Source: SZUA-35 sp963781035
Lineage (GTDB): Bacteria > Actinomycetota > Acidimicrobiia > Acidimicrobiales > SZUA-35
Assembly: GCA_963781035.1 (NCBI GenBank)
Contig: CAWAEN010000006.1
Location: forward strand, 1-64,000
DNA: 64,000 nt
Reading direction: 5' to 3'
Shown: one piece after another, positions 46,835-55,535 of the stretch
Numbering within the stretch: position 1 is the stretch's first letter
Layout: each line of letters begins with the position of its first letter
Program-made: the position numbers and the translations under genes
Notes under the pieces: model-generated
Told to the model about the DNA's origin: nothing
The model's database searches: none
Seen by the model: only the letters and a program-made list of their open reading frames with translations

Positions 46835-47009
46835 TTCGTCGTCACACAACCGACATCTTCAGGGTCGTCGGTCGGGTCCCGACATCGATCGATCCGACGT
46901 CGGCCCACGGACCGCCCGCTAGGTTCGTGCCCTGCACGCAGCCGTGGGGCCGTCGTGCGCGGATCGCCGCCGTCAGGCAGCGATCGCAGGCAGTCGTGAG
47001 GTCGATGAC

Positions 47010-47669
47010 ATGAGATTGGTGATTGCGGAGTGCACGGTTGATTACGCCGGTCGACTGACCGCGCATCTTCCCCGTGCCCGCCGACTGCTGATGGTGAAGG
47101 CCGACGGGTGTGTGGCCATCCACGCCGACGGCGGCGCGTACAAACCCCTGAACTGGATGAACGCTCCGAACACGCTCGTGGAGCACGAACACCACTGGAC
47201 CGTCACGAGCCCCAAGGGTGAAGAACTGCTCATCACCATTCACGAGGTCATCAGCGACACCGACGTCGACCTCGGGATCGATCCCGGTCTGCAGAAGGAT
47301 GGGGTCGAGGCGCACCTGCAGGAGCTGCTGGCTCTCGAGCCACATCGGCTCGGCGACGGTCTGACGCTGATCCGCAGGGAGTACCCGACCGAAATCGGTC
47401 CGGTCGACCTGCTGTGCCGGCATGTCGACGGGTCGACGGTGGCGATCGAGATCAAGCGTCGTGGCGAGATCGACGGTGTGGAGCAGCTCACCCGCTATCT
47501 CGAGTTCCTGAATCGGGTCAGCGATCTCGCTCCCGTGCGAGGAGTGTTCGCCGCCCAGGAGATCAAGCCGCAGGCCAAGACGCTGGCCAGCGATCGGAAC
47601 ATCACCTGGGTCGAGGTGGACTACGACGAGCTCCGCGGGGTCGAACGGCCCCAGCAGAAGCTGTTCTAG
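47010..47669 (+). CDS. nucS: NucS/EndoMS mismatch-specific endonuclease
   Basis: The intact 219-residue protein has the N-terminal DNA-binding half (MRLVIAECTVDYAGRL) and the RecB-like nuclease core (EIGPVDLLCRHVDGSTVAIEIKRRGEIDGVEQLTRYLE), with catalytic D, E and K. The C-terminal RPQQKLF is a beta-clamp-binding-like tail. NucS substitutes for MutS/MutL mismatch repair in actinobacteria and archaea. The ATG at 47010 is the family start. It converges on the UbiB-type kinase gene across the nested palindrome. Confidence 0.9.
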   Translation: MRLVIAECTVDYAGRLTAHLPRARRLLMVKADGCVAIHADGGAYKPLNWMNAPNTLVEHEHHWTVTSPKGEELLITIHEVISDTDVDLGIDPGLQKDGVEAHLQELLALEPHRLGDGLTLIRREYPTEIGPVDLLCRHVDGSTVAIEIKRRGEIDGVEQLTRYLEFLNRVSDLAPVRGVFAAQEIKPQAKTLASDRNITWVEVDYDELRGVERPQQKLF

Positions 47670-47725
47670 CATCGCTCGCCGGTCTCACCGGGCTGCCTTG
47701 GTGCGTGCGGTTCTCGTTGAACCCG

Positions 47726-47808
47726 AACCCGAGGCTATGACCCCCGCATATGCGGGGTCCCAAACCCGAGGTTTGGGCCCCCAAAACCGGGGGTCATAGC
47801 CTCAGGTT
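47726..47808. repeat. Nested palindrome element, copy 2
   Basis: Outer arms 47726-47746 and 47788-47808 are the same 21-bp sequence as in copy 1, with one mismatch in the right arm (CAGGTT for CGGGTT). The inner hairpin CCCAAACC-CGA-GGTTTGGG (47759-47777) is also shared. The connectors differ. Like copy 1, it lies between convergent genes (nucS and the UbiB-like gene). Confidence 0.85.
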
Positions 47809-47820
47809 CGGGGGATGGAG

Positions 47821-49320
47821 TCAGTCGAGGCGTCTTCCGGTCAGCCGTTTGTTGATCAGCTTGCGGCGTTCCTGGAGCTCGGCGTACGTGAGCCGATCGG
47901 TCTCGCTCGGATCGACGCCGAACCCGGCCTTGACACCGTCGAGGTCGAGTTTCCACTCCTCGTGGGCCACCCCGAGCTGTTGGGCGATCGAGGCGCCGTG
48001 GTTCACCGCGAAGTGAGTCGCAATGTCGGTGACGACCTTGAACATGTCGAGCTCGGGAGCGAGGTTGGCGATCGCTCCGTCGATGAAGATCAAGTTCTTC
48101 ACATAGAGCATCAGCGGCTTCGGCATTCTGGCGCCGTAGCCGAGAAGCGCCTTGATGATGCGCTGCAGCTCGGCGATCAACTCTTCGGGCTCGAGCTTGG
48201 TCGGATCGACCGGCGGTCCGTCGAGGCCGAGGTCCTTGATGACGGCAGCGACGTCGGTGTCGGCGGGCAGCGTCCCGAGGTCACGGAGCGCCGCCACCTG
48301 CCCGGGCACGTCGTTCGTCGTGGCGGTCATCATCATCCGCAGGAACGCCATCCGCTCGCCTTCGGTGAGGCGGCCCGTGATCCCGAAATCGACCAGACCG
48401 ATGGTGCCATCGCCGAGCACGAACATGTTGCCGCCGTGGAGGTCGCCGTGGAACACGCCGTGGAGGAACGCGCCCTCGAGGAACCCGAGCATCGCTGTCT
48501 TGACGACCTTCTCGGTGTCGATGCCCGCATCCTGCATCCCGAGTGCATCGTCGAAGCTGAAACCGACGAGCCGCTCCATGACCAGGATTCGCCTGGTCAC
48601 GTAGTCAGGGTGCGGACGGGGGACGACGAAATCGGTCTTGTCGAGATCCACGAACACCCGGCCGATGTCGAGGATGTTGGCGGCCTCGAGCCGGAAGTCG
48701 AGCTCCTCGATGATGGTCTCGGCGAACATCTCGACGAGAGCGGGGGGATTGGCCAGTGCCGACACCGGGATGCGGCCGACGAGGAATGGGGCGAGCCATG
48801 CCAGTACTCGAAGGTCCTTGCGGACCAGCTCGTCGATGCCGGGACGCTGGACCTTCACCACGACCGACTCGCCGGAGCGGAGCACCCCGGCGTGGACCTG
48901 GGCGATCGACGCGGCGGCGATCGGCGTGGGGTCGATCGAGCGGAAAACGGTGTGGAGAGGAGCCCCGAGTTCGGCCTCGATCGTTTCGACGACGTGGTCG
49001 TAACCAACGGCGGGGACTTGGTCCCGACACTTCTTGCATTCGGCGACCAGCTCGGCGGGGAACACTCCTTCGCCGGCGCTGATGATCTGCGCCAACTTGA
49101 TGTAGGTCGGTCCCAGGGCTTCGGCCGCGACCCGCAGTCGGTGCGAGATGCCGGCTTTGGACCGATCCGTTCCGCGTTCGCGGACCGCCCACACGGCCAC
49201 GGCCCACCCGAGGTGGGCGACCACGGTGAGGCCCCGCAGGACTGGTGGGAATCGAGGCGGCCGGGTGAGCTTGGGCAGTTCGCGGGCCAGTGCTGCTCGT
49301 AGTCCCGGTACCCGACGCAT
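47821..49320 (-). CDS. ABC1/ADCK (UbiB)-family atypical kinase
   Basis: The intact 499-residue protein has the UbiB-like order: LGPTYIKLAQIISAGEGVFP (K-x-x-Q helix), VVVKVQRPG (ATP-binding Lys), GVFHGDLHGGNMFV (catalytic loop) and LVDFG (metal ligand). Two hydrophobic stretches near the N-terminus may anchor it. The family acts in quinone or isoprenoid lipid metabolism, which fits the menaquinone-type reductase in this window. The role is inferred from homology alone. Confidence 0.82.
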   Translation of the reverse strand: MRRVPGLRAALARELPKLTRPPRFPPVLRGLTVVAHLGWAVAVWAVRERGTDRSKAGISHRLRVAAEALGPTYIKLAQIISAGEGVFPAELVAECKKCRDQVPAVGYDHVVETIEAELGAPLHTVFRSIDPTPIAAASIAQVHAGVLRSGESVVVKVQRPGIDELVRKDLRVLAWLAPFLVGRIPVSALANPPALVEMFAETIIEELDFRLEAANILDIGRVFVDLDKTDFVVPRPHPDYVTRRILVMERLVGFSFDDALGMQDAGIDTEKVVKTAMLGFLEGAFLHGVFHGDLHGGNMFVLGDGTIGLVDFGITGRLTEGERMAFLRMMMTATTNDVPGQVAALRDLGTLPADTDVAAVIKDLGLDGPPVDPTKLEPEELIAELQRIIKALLGYGARMPKPLMLYVKNLIFIDGAIANLAPELDMFKVVTDIATHFAVNHGASIAQQLGVAHEEWKLDLDGVKAGFGVDPSETDRLTYAELQERRKLINKRLTGRRLD

Positions 49321-49547
49321 CCAGGTCGGCGGTCGCTCGATCAGATTCCACGGCCCGTCTGGAGTGAAGCTCCCGATGGTGCGATCGTCCGTGGAGGACG
49401 GCCGGAGTCATCGGTACGCGGTTGGTCGGCGGAGCGTTGGTCTGGGAGAGCGGACACGTCGCACAGTGTGGGCGCCGGCTCATGCAATTGCGCAGTCGCG
49501 CCGATGTGAACTTCGACCGGGGCAATCCGAGGCAATACGATCCGTCG

Positions 49548-50348
49548 ATGACACACACCGATCGAACGACCGCTGCCGATGGAACCGAGATCGCATGGTC
49601 GGCGACGGGCGAAGGTGCGACCGACTCGTCGTCAGACGTGATTCTCGTGCACGGCATCACCGAGTCAGCCGCGACCTGGGACCCGATCACCGAACGCCTC
49701 GCCGCCGGCCGTCGCGTGATCACGATGGATCTGCGAGGCCACGGCGAGTCCGGCGAGGCCGATCGCTACGACCTCGAAGCCATGGCGGGGGACATCGCCG
49801 TCGTGATGGCCGCTTCCAACTCGACCGCGCCGCACCTCGTCGGTCACAGCCTGGGTGGAGCCGTGGTGTCGGCCGCGGGTGCCGTGTTGCCGGTCTCGTC
49901 GGTCGTGAACGTCGATCAGTCGCTGCAGTTGTCGGGGTTCAAGGCGGCGCTGATGCCGGCCGAGCCGATGCTGCGAGACCCCGAGGCCTTTTCAGCCGTG
50001 ATCACCCAGCTGTTCATCGACATGCGGGGCAGTCTCGACGACGCCGAGTTCGATCGGGTCAGTGCGCTCCGCCGCGGTCAGCAGGAGGTCGTTCTCGGCG
50101 TGTGGGAGCTGATTCTCACGGCGTCTGAGGACGAGATCGCCAGCGTCGTCGACCAGGCGCTGGCGAGCTACGGCGACGTCCGCTACCTCGCACTGTTCGG
50201 TATCGATCCCGGTCCCGGCTACGCAGACTGGCTCGCCGGCCACATCGTGAACAGCGAGGTCGAGGTCTGGGATGGAGCGGGCCACTACCCCCATTTGGTC
50301 GAGCCTGACCGTTTCGTGGCCCGAATCGAATCGTTCTGGGCCGGCTGA
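49548..50348 (+). CDS. Alpha/beta-hydrolase
   Basis: The 266-residue hydrolase has DVILVHGITESAATWDP (oxyanion strand), HLVGHSLGGAVVSAAG (G-x-S-x-G), LFGIDPGPGY as the acid region and GAGHYPHLVEPDRF with the catalytic His. The ATG at 49548 is the first one that gives a family-like N-terminus. It would hydrolyse an ester or amide; no substrate is suggested by context. It lies 227 bases from the divergent UbiB gene. Confidence 0.78.
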   Translation: MTHTDRTTAADGTEIAWSATGEGATDSSSDVILVHGITESAATWDPITERLAAGRRVITMDLRGHGESGEADRYDLEAMAGDIAVVMAASNSTAPHLVGHSLGGAVVSAAGAVLPVSSVVNVDQSLQLSGFKAALMPAEPMLRDPEAFSAVITQLFIDMRGSLDDAEFDRVSALRRGQQEVVLGVWELILTASEDEIASVVDQALASYGDVRYLALFGIDPGPGYADWLAGHIVNSEVEVWDGAGHYPHLVEPDRFVARIESFWAG

Positions 50349-50363
50349 TCACCCCGATCACGC

Positions 50364-50410
50364 TTCTGCGTCGCGTTGTCTGCGGAATCCGTGACAAACG
50401 CAACGCAGAA
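50364..50410. terminator. Hairpin between convergent genes
   Basis: The arms begin TTCTGCGTCGCGTT and end AACGCAACGCAGAA-like, with one mismatch and one bulge around a central loop. It lies between the convergent hydrolase and enoyl-CoA hydratase genes. Confidence 0.6.
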
Positions 50411-50435
50411 CGCAGGTGGTTGGAGAGCGCCGGGG

Positions 50436-51263
50436 TCAGAAGGTCGGGGGGCGCTTCTCGACGAGAGCGGCGATGCCCTCGCGGTATTCGTCGCCACCCA
50501 TCATCGAGTCGAGCCGCTCGACCGAGTCGACGATCGATGACCCGACATCGCGGTGCAGGTCGGCGTAGGTCATGGCTCGGGACGCGGCAAGCGCACCGGG
50601 GCTGACCGACGAGGCCAGTTGTTCCGCGTAGGCCAGGGTTGCATCGAGCAGTTGGTCGGCGGGGTGGATCTGGTTGACCAGCCCCCACTCGAGTGCCTCC
50701 TCGGCCAAGATCACACGGCTGCTGAGGAGCAGGTCCAGCCCACGGCCGAGACCGACCAGTCGGGGGAGCACCCACGAGAGTCCGTACTCGGGTGGGAGGC
50801 CGAGCTTGCCGTGAGCCGTCGTCAGCTTCGCTCCTGGAGTGGCAAAGCGGAGATCGGCGAAGCAGGCGAGGGCGAACCCGATGCCGGCGGCCGCACCGTT
50901 CACTGCCGCGATCACCGGCGTGGTCAGCCCGTAGTGGCAGGCGAACGGGTGGTCGTACTCCGACCGCACCCCATACCCGGGCATCGCCGGTTCAGCCGCG
51001 ACACCATTGTCGTAGCCGCCCTTCTCCGCGTGCGACTCGAGCGCCTGGCTGTCGCCACCGACACTGAACCGCTCGCCCGTGCCGGTGACCACGATGACCC
51101 GCACCGCTGGATCGCGGTCGGCCCGGTCGAGGCACCACCGGTACTCGGTGTCCATACGCCCGGTCCAGGCGTTGTTGCGATGCGGTCGATCGAGGGAGAT
51201 GACCGCGGTCCGACCCTCGAGTTCGTAGCGAACGCTGCTGAGGCCGTCGATGTCGAGATCCAC
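50436..51263 (-). CDS. Enoyl-CoA hydratase/isomerase family protein
   Basis: The 275-residue crotonase has VRYELEGRTAVISLDRPHRNNAWT, VVTGTGERFSVGGDSQAL (oxyanion loop) and VNGAAAGIGFALACFADLRFATP. The G-A-A-A-G-I-G segment and PPEYGLSWVLPRLVG follow the usual order. The catalytic Glu pair is not fully conserved, as in other divergent actinobacterial paralogues. It lies 50 bases downstream of the CysQ gene on the same strand. Confidence 0.82.
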   Translation of the reverse strand: MDLDIDGLSSVRYELEGRTAVISLDRPHRNNAWTGRMDTEYRWCLDRADRDPAVRVIVVTGTGERFSVGGDSQALESHAEKGGYDNGVAAEPAMPGYGVRSEYDHPFACHYGLTTPVIAAVNGAAAGIGFALACFADLRFATPGAKLTTAHGKLGLPPEYGLSWVLPRLVGLGRGLDLLLSSRVILAEEALEWGLVNQIHPADQLLDATLAYAEQLASSVSPGALAASRAMTYADLHRDVGSSIVDSVERLDSMMGGDEYREGIAALVEKRPPTF

Positions 51264-51313
51264 GGCAGAGGTTCTAGCGGTCCGAGCCCGTCGCTGTCAG
51301 GCCCAGACCCAGG

Positions 51314-52072
51314 TCAGTCCTGCGAGGCGAGGATCTCGAGGCAACGCTCGGCCCACTCTTGGCGGCAGATCAGCAGGTCCGGCAGGTAGACGTCCGGGTT
51401 GTTGTAGAGCATCGGGGAACCGTCGAGCCGTGAGCAGTGCAGGCCGGCGGCGAGGGCGACCGCGACGGGAGCGCAGTTGTCCCACTCGTACTGCCCGCCA
51501 GAGTGGGCGTAGATGTCGCAATGGCCCCGCACCACGGCCATTGCCTTGGCGCCGGCAGATCCGAGTTCCATGTACTCGGCGCCCAACTTCTCGGCCAGCA
51601 TCACGGCTGCCGGCGGGCGGCGGGTGCGGCTGACGATGACTCGTGGCGGACCGTCGACGGCGGCGGGCAGCTTCGGTGCGTCTGCGGTGCTCAGAACGAT
51701 GTTCTCGGCCGGAAGCGCGACCGCCCCGGCAATCGGCTCGCCGTTCGAGACGAGTGCGATGTGCACCGCCCAGTCGACTCGGGGCGGCTCGGCGAACTCG
51801 CGGGTTCCGTCGAGTGGATCGACGATCCAGATTCTCTGTGCGTCGAGCCTGGCTCGATCGTCTGCGGCTTCTTCGGACAGGACGGCGTCGTCGGGGCGGT
51901 GAGCAGCGAGCTCAGCGGAGATCACGGCCTGGGCTGCCGCATCACCGGCGTCCTTCAGCTCACCGTGGGTGATACCACCGGAGACGAGCTGGGCCCGCAC
52001 CTCGAGGAGGGCAACGCCGGTCTTGCTGGCGAGGTCGGCGGCGAACTGATGGTCTTGCGGGGTGGCGATCAC
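51314..52072 (-). CDS. cysQ: 3'(2'),5'-bisphosphate nucleotidase (CysQ-type inositol-phosphatase family)
   Basis: The 252-residue protein carries the lithium-sensitive phosphatase motifs: VLSEEAADD (metal site 1), WIVDPLDGTREF (D-P-x-D-G-T) and, near the end, YEWDNCAPVAVALAAGL (W-D-x-A/C-P). It would hydrolyse PAP from sulfate assimilation or related phosphates; inositol monophosphatase is the alternative. It lies 59 bases downstream of ettA on the same strand. Confidence 0.82.
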   Translation of the reverse strand: MIATPQDHQFAADLASKTGVALLEVRAQLVSGGITHGELKDAGDAAAQAVISAELAAHRPDDAVLSEEAADDRARLDAQRIWIVDPLDGTREFAEPPRVDWAVHIALVSNGEPIAGAVALPAENIVLSTADAPKLPAAVDGPPRVIVSRTRRPPAAVMLAEKLGAEYMELGSAGAKAMAVVRGHCDIYAHSGGQYEWDNCAPVAVALAAGLHCSRLDGSPMLYNNPDVYLPDLLICRQEWAERCLEILASQD

Positions 52073-52131
52073 GGGTGGCTCTCTGTCGGTGGGAGGAGGA
52101 GTGTGCGGTGCGAGCGGGACAACGGTTGGGC

Positions 52132-53824
52132 TCAGCGGGTGAGGGGCTTGTAGGTCATCCGGGTCGGGTCGGCGCTTTCGCCCAGCTCATTGACTCGGAA
52201 GTCCTCGTACTGGCTGAAGTTGCCTTCGAACCACCGAACCTGGCTGTTGCCCTCGAACGCGAGGATGTGTGTCGCGATGCGATCGAGGAACCACCGATCG
52301 TGGGAGATGACGACGGCGCAGCCGGGGTAGCGCTCCAGCGCGTCTTCGAGGGCGCGCAGGGTGTCGACATCGAGATCGTTGGTCGGCTCATCGAGGAAGA
52401 GGACGTTGCCTCCGGTCTTGAGCGTCTTCGCCAGGTGGACGCGGTTGCGTTCGCCACCGGAAAGAAGGCCGACCTTCTTCTGCTGATCTGAGCCCTTGAA
52501 GTTGAACGACGCCACGTAGGCCCGCCCGTTGACCTCTCGGCCGCCGACCTCGAGGAGGTCGAGCCCATCGGTGATCGTCTGGTAGACGGTCTCCTCTGGA
52601 TCGAGCGTGTCGCGGCTCTGGTCGACGTACGCCAGCTCGACCGTCGTGCCGACATCGATCGTTCCGCTGTCGGGAGATCTCGTCCGCAGTGCCCTCGGCC
52701 GCGTTGATCAGCATCTTGAAGAGCGTGGTCTTGCCCGCTCCGTTGCCGCCGATCACGCCGACGATGCCGGCCCTCGGCAGCGAGAAGGAGAGGTCATCGA
52801 TGAGCAGCTTGTCTCCGAATCCCTTGGACAGGTGCTCGACCTCGATGACTTTGTCGCCAAGGCGCTTGCCGGGCGGAATGTAGATCTGGACCTTTTCGTC
52901 CCGCGGGTCGTATGCCTCGGCTTCTGCTTGCAGCGTTTCGTAGGCGTTGAGTCTGGCCTTGCCCTTGGCCTGCCGGGCCTTGCTGCCCATGCGGACCCAT
53001 TCGAGCTCACGCTGGAGAGTTCGCACCTTGGAGTCCTGTTGCTTCTGCTCCCGCTCGATTCGATCAGCCTTCTGCTCGAGCCAGCTCGAGTAGTTGCCTT
53101 CGAACGGGATGCCCTTGCCCCGGTCGAGCTCGAGGATCCACTTGGCGACGTTGTCGAGGAAGTAGCGGTCGTGGGTGATGGCCACCACCGTGCCCTGGTA
53201 GTCCGACAGCGTGCGTTCGAGCCACCCGACGGATTCGGCATCCAGGTGGTTCGTCGGTTCATCGAGCAGCAGCAGGTCTGGCTTGGACAACAGCAGCCGG
53301 CACAGTGCGACCCGTCGCTTCTCGCCACCGGACAGGTGCTCGACCGATGCATCGCCGGGAGGTGTTCTCAGTGCATCCATCGCGATCTCGATGGCACGCT
53401 GCAGGTCCCATCCCTGAACGGCTTCGATCTTGGCCTCGAGGTCGCCCTGCTCGGCGCCGAGCTTTTCGTAGTCGGCGTCGGGGTCCGCCCAGCCGGCGAG
53501 GACTTCTTCGTAGCGGGCCAGCAGCTGCACCGTCTCGCCGGCGCCATCCATGACGTTGCCACGAACGTCCTTCGCCGGGTCGAGCGCCGGCTCCTGTTCG
53601 AGGTAGCCGACCGTGAATCCCGGCGTGATGCGGGCCTCGCCCGAGAAGCCGTCGTCGAGGCCGGCCATGATCTTCAGCAAGGACGACTTGCCGGCGCCGT
53701 TGCCGCCGAGAACACCGATCTTGGCCCCCGGGTAGAACGCCAGCGTGATGTTCTCGAGCACCTGTCGGTCCGGCGGGTAGTACCGCCCGACCTTGTGCAT
53801 CGTGTAGATGAATTGGGCCGACAT
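52132..53824 (-). CDS. ettA: EttA-type ABC-F ATPase (energy-dependent translational throttle), frameshifted
   Basis: Two ABC domains are present. The first has GVLGGNGAGKSSLLKIMAG, EHLSGGEKRRVALCRLLLSKPDLLLLDEPTNHLDAESV and ITHDRYFLDNVAKW. The linker arm contains RIEREQKQQDSKVRTLQRELEWVRMGSKARQAKGKARL. The second domain has VIGGNGAGKTTLFKML, SGGERNRVHLAKTLKTGG and LDEPTNDLDVDTLRALE. One base near 52675-52680 must be removed to join GTADEI to PDSGTIDVG; the corrected protein is about 563 residues. It regulates elongation at the ribosomal E site by ATP/ADP ratio. The start MSAQFIYTMHKVG matches the family. Confidence 0.88.
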
Positions 53825-53854
53825 CTCGCCGAGGGTAGCTGGGTGAAAACGAAG

Positions 53855-53878
53855 CAAGCCCCGACCGGAGCCGGGGCC
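53855..53878. terminator. GC-rich hairpin
   Basis: GCCCCG and CGGGGC arms around ACCGGAGC follow the lysine-rich gene on the minus strand, upstream of ettA. Confidence 0.5.
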
Positions 53879-53912
53879 TGCTCAGTTCGGTCGTCGACCG
53901 AGAGTGTTCTCG

Positions 53913-54338
53913 TCAGCGCCGCTTTGCTGCGGCCTTCTTGGCGGGTGCCTTCTTTGCTGCGGCTTTCTTGGCGGGTGCCTTCTTTGCTGCGGCTTTCTTG
54001 GCGGGTGCCTTCTTTGCTGCGGCTTTCTTGGCGGGTGCCTTCTTTGCTGCGGCTTTCTTGGCGGGTGCCTTCTTTGCTGCGGCTTTCTTGGCGGGTGCCT
54101 TCTTTGCTGCGGCTTTCTTGGCGGGTGCCTTCTTTGCTGCGGCTTTCTTGGCGGGTGCCTTCTTTGCTGCGGCTTTCTTGGCGGGTGCCTTCTTTGCTGC
54201 GGCCTTCTTGGCGGGTGCCTTCTTTGCTGCGGCTTTCTTGGCGGGTGCCTTCTTTGCTGCGGCCTTCTTGGCGGGTGCCTTCTTTGCTGCGGCTTTCTTG
54301 GCGGGTGCCTTCTTTGCTGCGGCTTTCTTGGTTGCCAT
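53913..54338 (-). CDS. Histone H1-like lysine/alanine-rich protein (13 x KKAAAKKAPA)
   Basis: ATG 54338 opens a 141-residue protein: MAT, thirteen copies of the decapeptide KKAAAKKAPA, and a final KKAAAKRR. Pro-Ala-Lys repeats of this kind occur in bacterial histone H1-like nucleoid proteins and in tails of mycobacterial HU. A clear ribosome site (AAGGAG, 10 bases before the ATG) supports independent translation. The same frame is also open upstream into the NYN ribonuclease, so it could instead be the tail of that protein. A DNA-compacting role is inferred. Confidence 0.7.
   Translation of the reverse strand: MATKKAAAKKAPAKKAAAKKAPAKKAAAKKAPAKKAAAKKAPAKKAAAKKAPAKKAAAKKAPAKKAAAKKAPAKKAAAKKAPAKKAAAKKAPAKKAAAKKAPAKKAAAKKAPAKKAAAKKAPAKKAAAKKAPAKKAAAKRR
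53931..54330. repeat. Tandem array of a 30-bp repeat, 13 full copies
   Basis: Thirteen full 30-bp units occupy 53941-54330, with a partial unit before them. On the plus strand each reads GCGGGTGCCTTCTTTGCTGC followed by GGCTTTCTTG. A few units have GGCCTTCTTG, a synonymous change. Units are otherwise identical, so copy number could vary by slippage or be misassembled. Confidence 0.95.
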
Positions 54339-55442
54339 ATGGCGTGTACTCCTTGTGGGGGGTGCCTCTCCGACCGAGTCAGTCTCGGCGTGATTCGGTT
54401 GGCGTGAGGCATCGTCACCAACCATTGCACCAACGTCGATGAGTTCGACGTTGATTCCGCGCCGTTCGGCGTCGAGAGAAACGACGCGAACGGTGACGGT
54501 CTGTTGCCGCGACACGACGTCGCGCGCCTTCTGCGGAGGCGGATCGCCCATCGAGTTCGATGGGAGATAGCACTGTGCCCCAGCGGCTCGTACGTAGCAG
54601 CCGTGGGAGGAGAATGTCTCGACTTCACCGTCGACGCTGTCGCCGATGTTGTAGTTGCTCACGAAGGCGAGGAAGGTCTTCGGGTCGTTGAGCTCGTCGA
54701 CCGTGCTCGAAGAGGCTCGTCCCGACCGCTTCCTCGATGAACCGCTGGACGCCTTGGCGCCGCTCGACTCGTCGGAAGTGGGGGTTGCGGTTTCATCGAC
54801 CTTCTTCTTCGACCGTCCGCGACTGCGGGACTTCTTCGGAGCCGATTCGGGTTCCGACGACTTCTTTGCCGGCGGCGGTGATTTCGGCGCGCCCAATGGT
54901 TCGAGCTTCTCGCCCGATGAGGTCTTGCGGCTGCCGCGCTTGGAGGCCGATCGTTTCGTCGGCTTCGCGCTGCGCCCGCCGTCCTTTGCTTCACGAACAG
55001 CACGGCGACTGGCGGGCCCTCGTACCGGGACACGATCGACGAAGACCCAGCCGACGTGTTCGATCGGCTTGCCGCCCAGCAGGCGACCTTCTTCGAAGAG
55101 CCAGTCGTGCTCGCCGTGGAACTCCTGGAAGGAGTCGTTCGACATGACCGTGGCGTTTGCCTTCTCGGCGACCTGCAGGATGAAGGCATCGCCGCGACCG
55201 ACGACTCCGGCAGGAGGCATGATGATTTCACCGGCGTCGACGGCTTCTTCGAAGCCAGGCTTTTCGTCGTCGTCGATGCGGTGAGCGAACGTGGCGTCGA
55301 CGATCACGGTGATCGAGCCGAAGGAACGCTCTGACATCACCGCTTGTACGGCGTCGTCGAGCTGTTGAAGGCTCGGCAGATTGCGGCCCTCGGTGGCGAT
55401 GTTGGAGCCATCTACAACGAGATGGCGTTTGGGTGCGGACAT
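54339..55442 (-). CDS. NYN/Zc3h12a-like ribonuclease with S1-like domain; 3' end not resolved
   Basis: The N-terminus has HLVVDGSNIATEGRNLPSL, ITVIVDATFAHRI, GDAFILQVAEKANATVMSNDSF and FVDRVPV, matching the PIN-like NYN endoribonuclease fold with acidic metal-binding residues. A Ser/Lys-rich linker with RSRGRSKKK follows, then an S1/OB-like domain (YNIGDSVDGEVETFSSHGCYVRAAGAQCYLP...VVSLDAERRGINVELIDVG). No stop separates it from the lysine-rich gene, so the ORF continues in frame as far as 53913. It may be a fused 509-residue protein. Otherwise the stop is hidden by an indel, for example in the run of six G (minus-strand C) at about 54357-54362. ATG 55442 gives the family start. Confidence 0.65.
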
Positions 55443-55485
55443 GTGTTCCTTAGTGAAGCAGGCTTCTGGCCCAAAACAGGGGACC

Positions 55486-55524
55486 AGGGGTACTCTTCGG
55501 CCTGACGGCCCCGGGAGTACCTCT
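55486..55524. promoter_or_regulatory. Inverted repeat in divergent promoter region
   Basis: AGGGGTACTC (55486-55495) and GAGTACCTCT (55515-55524) are near-perfect inverted arms with one mismatch. They lie between the divergent NYN ribonuclease and HAD hydrolase genes, so they could be an operator or a leader hairpin. Confidence 0.35.
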
Positions 55525-55535
55525 AGGATCGGCCG

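Noticed and set aside
49321..49547. Cysteine-rich minus-strand segment with a C-x6-C-x2-C pattern, reminiscent of a HhH-GPD iron-sulfur loop
   Set aside because: The fourth cysteine is missing, no other part of a glycosylase is present, and the region lies in a divergent promoter gap. It looks like chance.
53931..54330. CRISPR array
   Set aside because: The 30-bp units are contiguous with no spacers, and they encode a lysine-rich protein in frame.
52607..54442. Long plus-strand frames through the lysine-rich repeat and ettA, including a Leu/Ser/Arg repeat and a Cys/Gly/Leu repeat
   Set aside because: They are antisense to ettA and the 30-bp array. Any frame through a stop-free tandem repeat is open, and no ribosome site or family match was seen.
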